13,667 nucleotides of DNA from Bacteroidota bacterium (GTDB lineage: Bacteria; Bacteroidota; Bacteroidia; NS11-12g; UBA955): the NCBI GenBank assembly GCA_947450015.1, contig CANFUB010000039.1, positions 1-13,667 on the forward strand, in the 5' to 3' direction. The notes below the pieces were generated by a model, which had not been told where the DNA came from, ran no database searches, and worked only from the letters and a program-made list of their open reading frames with translations. The position numbers and the translations under genes were made by a program. Of this stretch, positions 12,282 through 13,667 are shown piece by piece; positions within the stretch are counted from its first letter, which is position 1, and each line of letters opens with the position of its first letter.

Positions 12282-13667
12282 TTATTTTGAGGTTAAGAAA
12301 TTGAGTTGAATGATGTAGTGATTGAGGTCTTTTACGGCATCGGTATAATTACTTCTTATGGCTGTTGCATTATTGATGAGCATGGTCCATTCCAGATAAT
12401 TGATATTACCGCTGGCAAATTGCTCATTGGCAGCTTTCGTAATTACATCGGCTCCTTTAAGTGATATATTTTCATAGCCGCTTACAATTTGCAATTGCGT
12501 AAGATATTGCTTGTATACAGTTTCGTATTCTGCTTTCAGAGTTTGCAATACGATTTGGTATTTGTTTTCAGTTATCAACTCAAGCGTTTTACTTGAATTG
12601 ATTTTAGCTTTTTGAGAACCGAAAAATAAAGGTACACCAACACCAAACTGAATGGATTGGAAGCGAAATGAAGATGCATAGAATTTATTATCATTTCCAT
12701 TTCCCTGTATGCTTTGATTGCTATACCCTACATTCAAGTTGGGTAACAACTTTGACTTCTCCAATTGTGTATTCGCCATTGAAATGTTCTTTTGCTGCCG
12801 CAAAACCTTTATTTGTGGATGATTACTGATGGCCGATGTGTCAATCGTTCCTATAAAATTCATCTTTGAATTTTCAGTGGTCGGTGTAACAACAATTGTT
12901 GTATTCAACAATTGTTGGAACTGTATTTGCAAAACTTCCAAATCATTTTTCAACTGTTTTAATTGTGTGCTAATTTGGGAACGTTGGGTTTCTGCTGTTG
13001 TAGTTTCTAAAATATTGCTCTCACCTTTGGAGAAGCGCAAGTTAGCTTTTGTTAAAAACGAAGAATAAACACTGTCGTTTTGCAACAATAATTTCTGTTT
13101 TTGCTGCATGTAAACCAATAAATAGAAGATATCGCTAACTTGACGTTTCAATTCTGCTTCCTTTACGGTAATGTTTAACACACTGCTTTTATAGGTTTCA
13201 TTTTGAAGCAATTTTTGTTTTGTATAAACAGTTGGGAAACTAATGCCTTGTGAAATTCCAAATTTTGTATCCTTATAAAAACTATTGAATTGTCCATATT
13301 CTCCAAATAGACTGGTTTGAGGGATATCAACTGCTGCTGCTTTCAGCCTCTTCTGATATTCCGCATTCAGCTTTTCATTCTTTACAGTCAGATTGTTTCT
13401 GAGGGCAGTATCTATGGCACTTTGCAATGTAATGGGTTGTTGGGCATTCACATTTTGAAAGGAAAAGAAGCATAGCAGGAAAATGAAAGTTACTACTGTG
13501 GTTTTTCTTTTTAATTTTAATAAAATGCCTTTTTCAAAAATAATATACAGAACTGGTAAAACAAACAGTGTAAGGAAGGTTGCAAATATTAAGCCTCCAA
13601 TTACAACTGTGGCCAAAGGTCTTTGTACTTCAGCCCCTGAGCCGTGGCTTAATGCCATTGGTAGAAA
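12282..13667 (-). CDS. CzcA/CusA-type RND pump fused to TolC/CzcC-like outer-membrane channel, C-terminal part
   Basis: The frame is open to the window edge, so only the 3' part is present; an ATG at 13658 is internal. The first residues (FLPMALSHGSGAEVQRPLAT) and the following helix are the conserved last transmembrane segment of a CzcA/CusA heavy-metal RND pump. Numbered from the ATG at 13658, the pump ends near residue 45. A basic, hydrophobic stretch (48-72, KRKTTVVTF to VNA) that looks like a signal peptide comes next, and a TolC/CzcC-type outer-membrane factor fills the remaining 386 residues. That part holds two repeats of long periplasmic helices (ITLQSAIDTALRNN start, coiled segments near 165-240 and 355-450) and beta strands (FGISQGISFP; FGVGVPLFFG). 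Pump-channel fusions occur in Bacteroidota. With the downstream adaptor it makes a complete tripartite exporter. Confidence 0.88.
   Translation of the reverse strand, partial: FLPMALSHGSGAEVQRPLATVVIGGLIFATFLTLFVLPVLYIIFEKGILLKLKRKTTVVTFIFLLCFFSFQNVNAQQPITLQSAIDTALRNNLTVKNEKLNAEYQKRLKAAAVDIPQTSLFGEYGQFNSFYKDTKFGISQGISFPTVYTKQKLLQNETYKSSVLNITVKEAELKRQVSDIFYLLVYMQQKQKLLLQNDSVYSSFLTKANLRFSKGESNILETTTAETQRSQISTQLKQLKNDLEVLQIQFQQLLNTTIVVTPTTENSKMNFIGTIDTSAISNHPQIKVLRQQKNISMANTQLEKSKLLPNLNVGYSNQSIQGNGNDNKFYASSFRFQSIQFGVGVPLFFGSQKAKINSSKTLELITENKYQIVLQTLKAEYETVYKQYLTQLQIVSGYENISLKGADVITKAANEQFASGNINYLEWTMLINNATAIRSNYTDAVKDLNHYIIQLNFLTSK

Larger units (their letters stand above)
894..13667. mobile_element. 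Probable integrative element with metal-resistance cargo (right end not in window)
   Basis: This is an inferred extent. The left limit is a 14-bp match to a tRNA 3' end at 894-907. Inside it lie a complete tyrosine integrase, an excisionase-like HTH protein and a DUF3987 plus Toprim pair, which are typical of Bacteroidota integrative elements. They are followed by stress and metal-efflux genes on the opposite strand. The tRNA fragment faces so that the intact tRNA should lie at the far right end on the minus strand. I see none in the window, so the element would run past 13667. The alternative is that the element stops near 6610 and the metal genes are resident. No relaxase or transfer gene is visible. 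Confidence 0.45.

Noticed and set aside
1..13667. CRISPR arrays, toxin-antitoxin pairs, insertion-sequence transposases, rRNA or intact tRNA genes
   Set aside because: I looked for evenly spaced direct repeats with unique spacers, small gene pairs, transposase motifs and tRNA arms, and saw none. The repeats at 5034-5120 and 6460-6559 are too short and lack spacers.

Overview
The window reads as AT-rich Bacteroidota DNA. The evidence is a Bacteroidota-type putative porin, a Bacteroidota-style tyrosine recombinase, paired DUF3987 and DUF6371-type genes, weak Shine-Dalgarno sequences, a TAnnTTTG promoter-like element, and an RND pump fused to its outer-membrane channel. I cannot assign a genus.

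Layout: (1) 3-794, the 3' end of a putative porin gene, probably chromosomal. (2) 795-1087, non-coding. It holds a 14-bp match to the 3' end of a tRNA, probably tRNA-Ser, on the minus strand at 894-907, followed by repeats in front of the integrase. (3) 1088-6405, a plus-strand mobile-element core: tyrosine integrase, an unrecognised 310-aa protein, a terminator hairpin, an excisionase-like helix-turn-helix protein, a DUF3987 P-loop protein, a mirror-symmetric cluster of eight TGTCC-type pentamers, and a zinc-finger/Toprim primase-like protein. (4) 6406-6620, a non-coding convergent junction with 20-bp-period repeats that look like iterons. (5) 6621-7747 minus, three stress or membrane genes: DUF2061, DUF202/YidH and a universal stress protein. 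(6) 7944-13667 minus, heavy-metal export: a CzcA-TolC fusion cut by the window edge, a CzcB lipoprotein adaptor, a His-rich six-helix membrane protein, a ZntA/CadA-type P1B ATPase and a small exported protein.

Interpretation: the tRNA fragment is oriented so that the inserted DNA should lie to its right, where the integrase is. No intact tRNA is visible in the rest of the window. The simplest reading is that everything right of about 894 belongs to an integrative element that carries its own primase-type replication genes and a metal-resistance cargo, and that the element ends beyond the right edge. No relaxase, coupling protein or type IV secretion gene is visible, so conjugation cannot be claimed from this window.

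In the cargo, the P1B ATPase would move Zn/Cd/Pb-type ions from cytoplasm to periplasm. The RND-adaptor-channel system would carry them across the outer membrane. The His-rich membrane protein probably assists metal handling. The most unusual non-coding structures are the TGTCC dyad at 5034-5120, the 20-bp-period repeats at 6460-6559, and mutually exclusive hairpins at 10972-11063.
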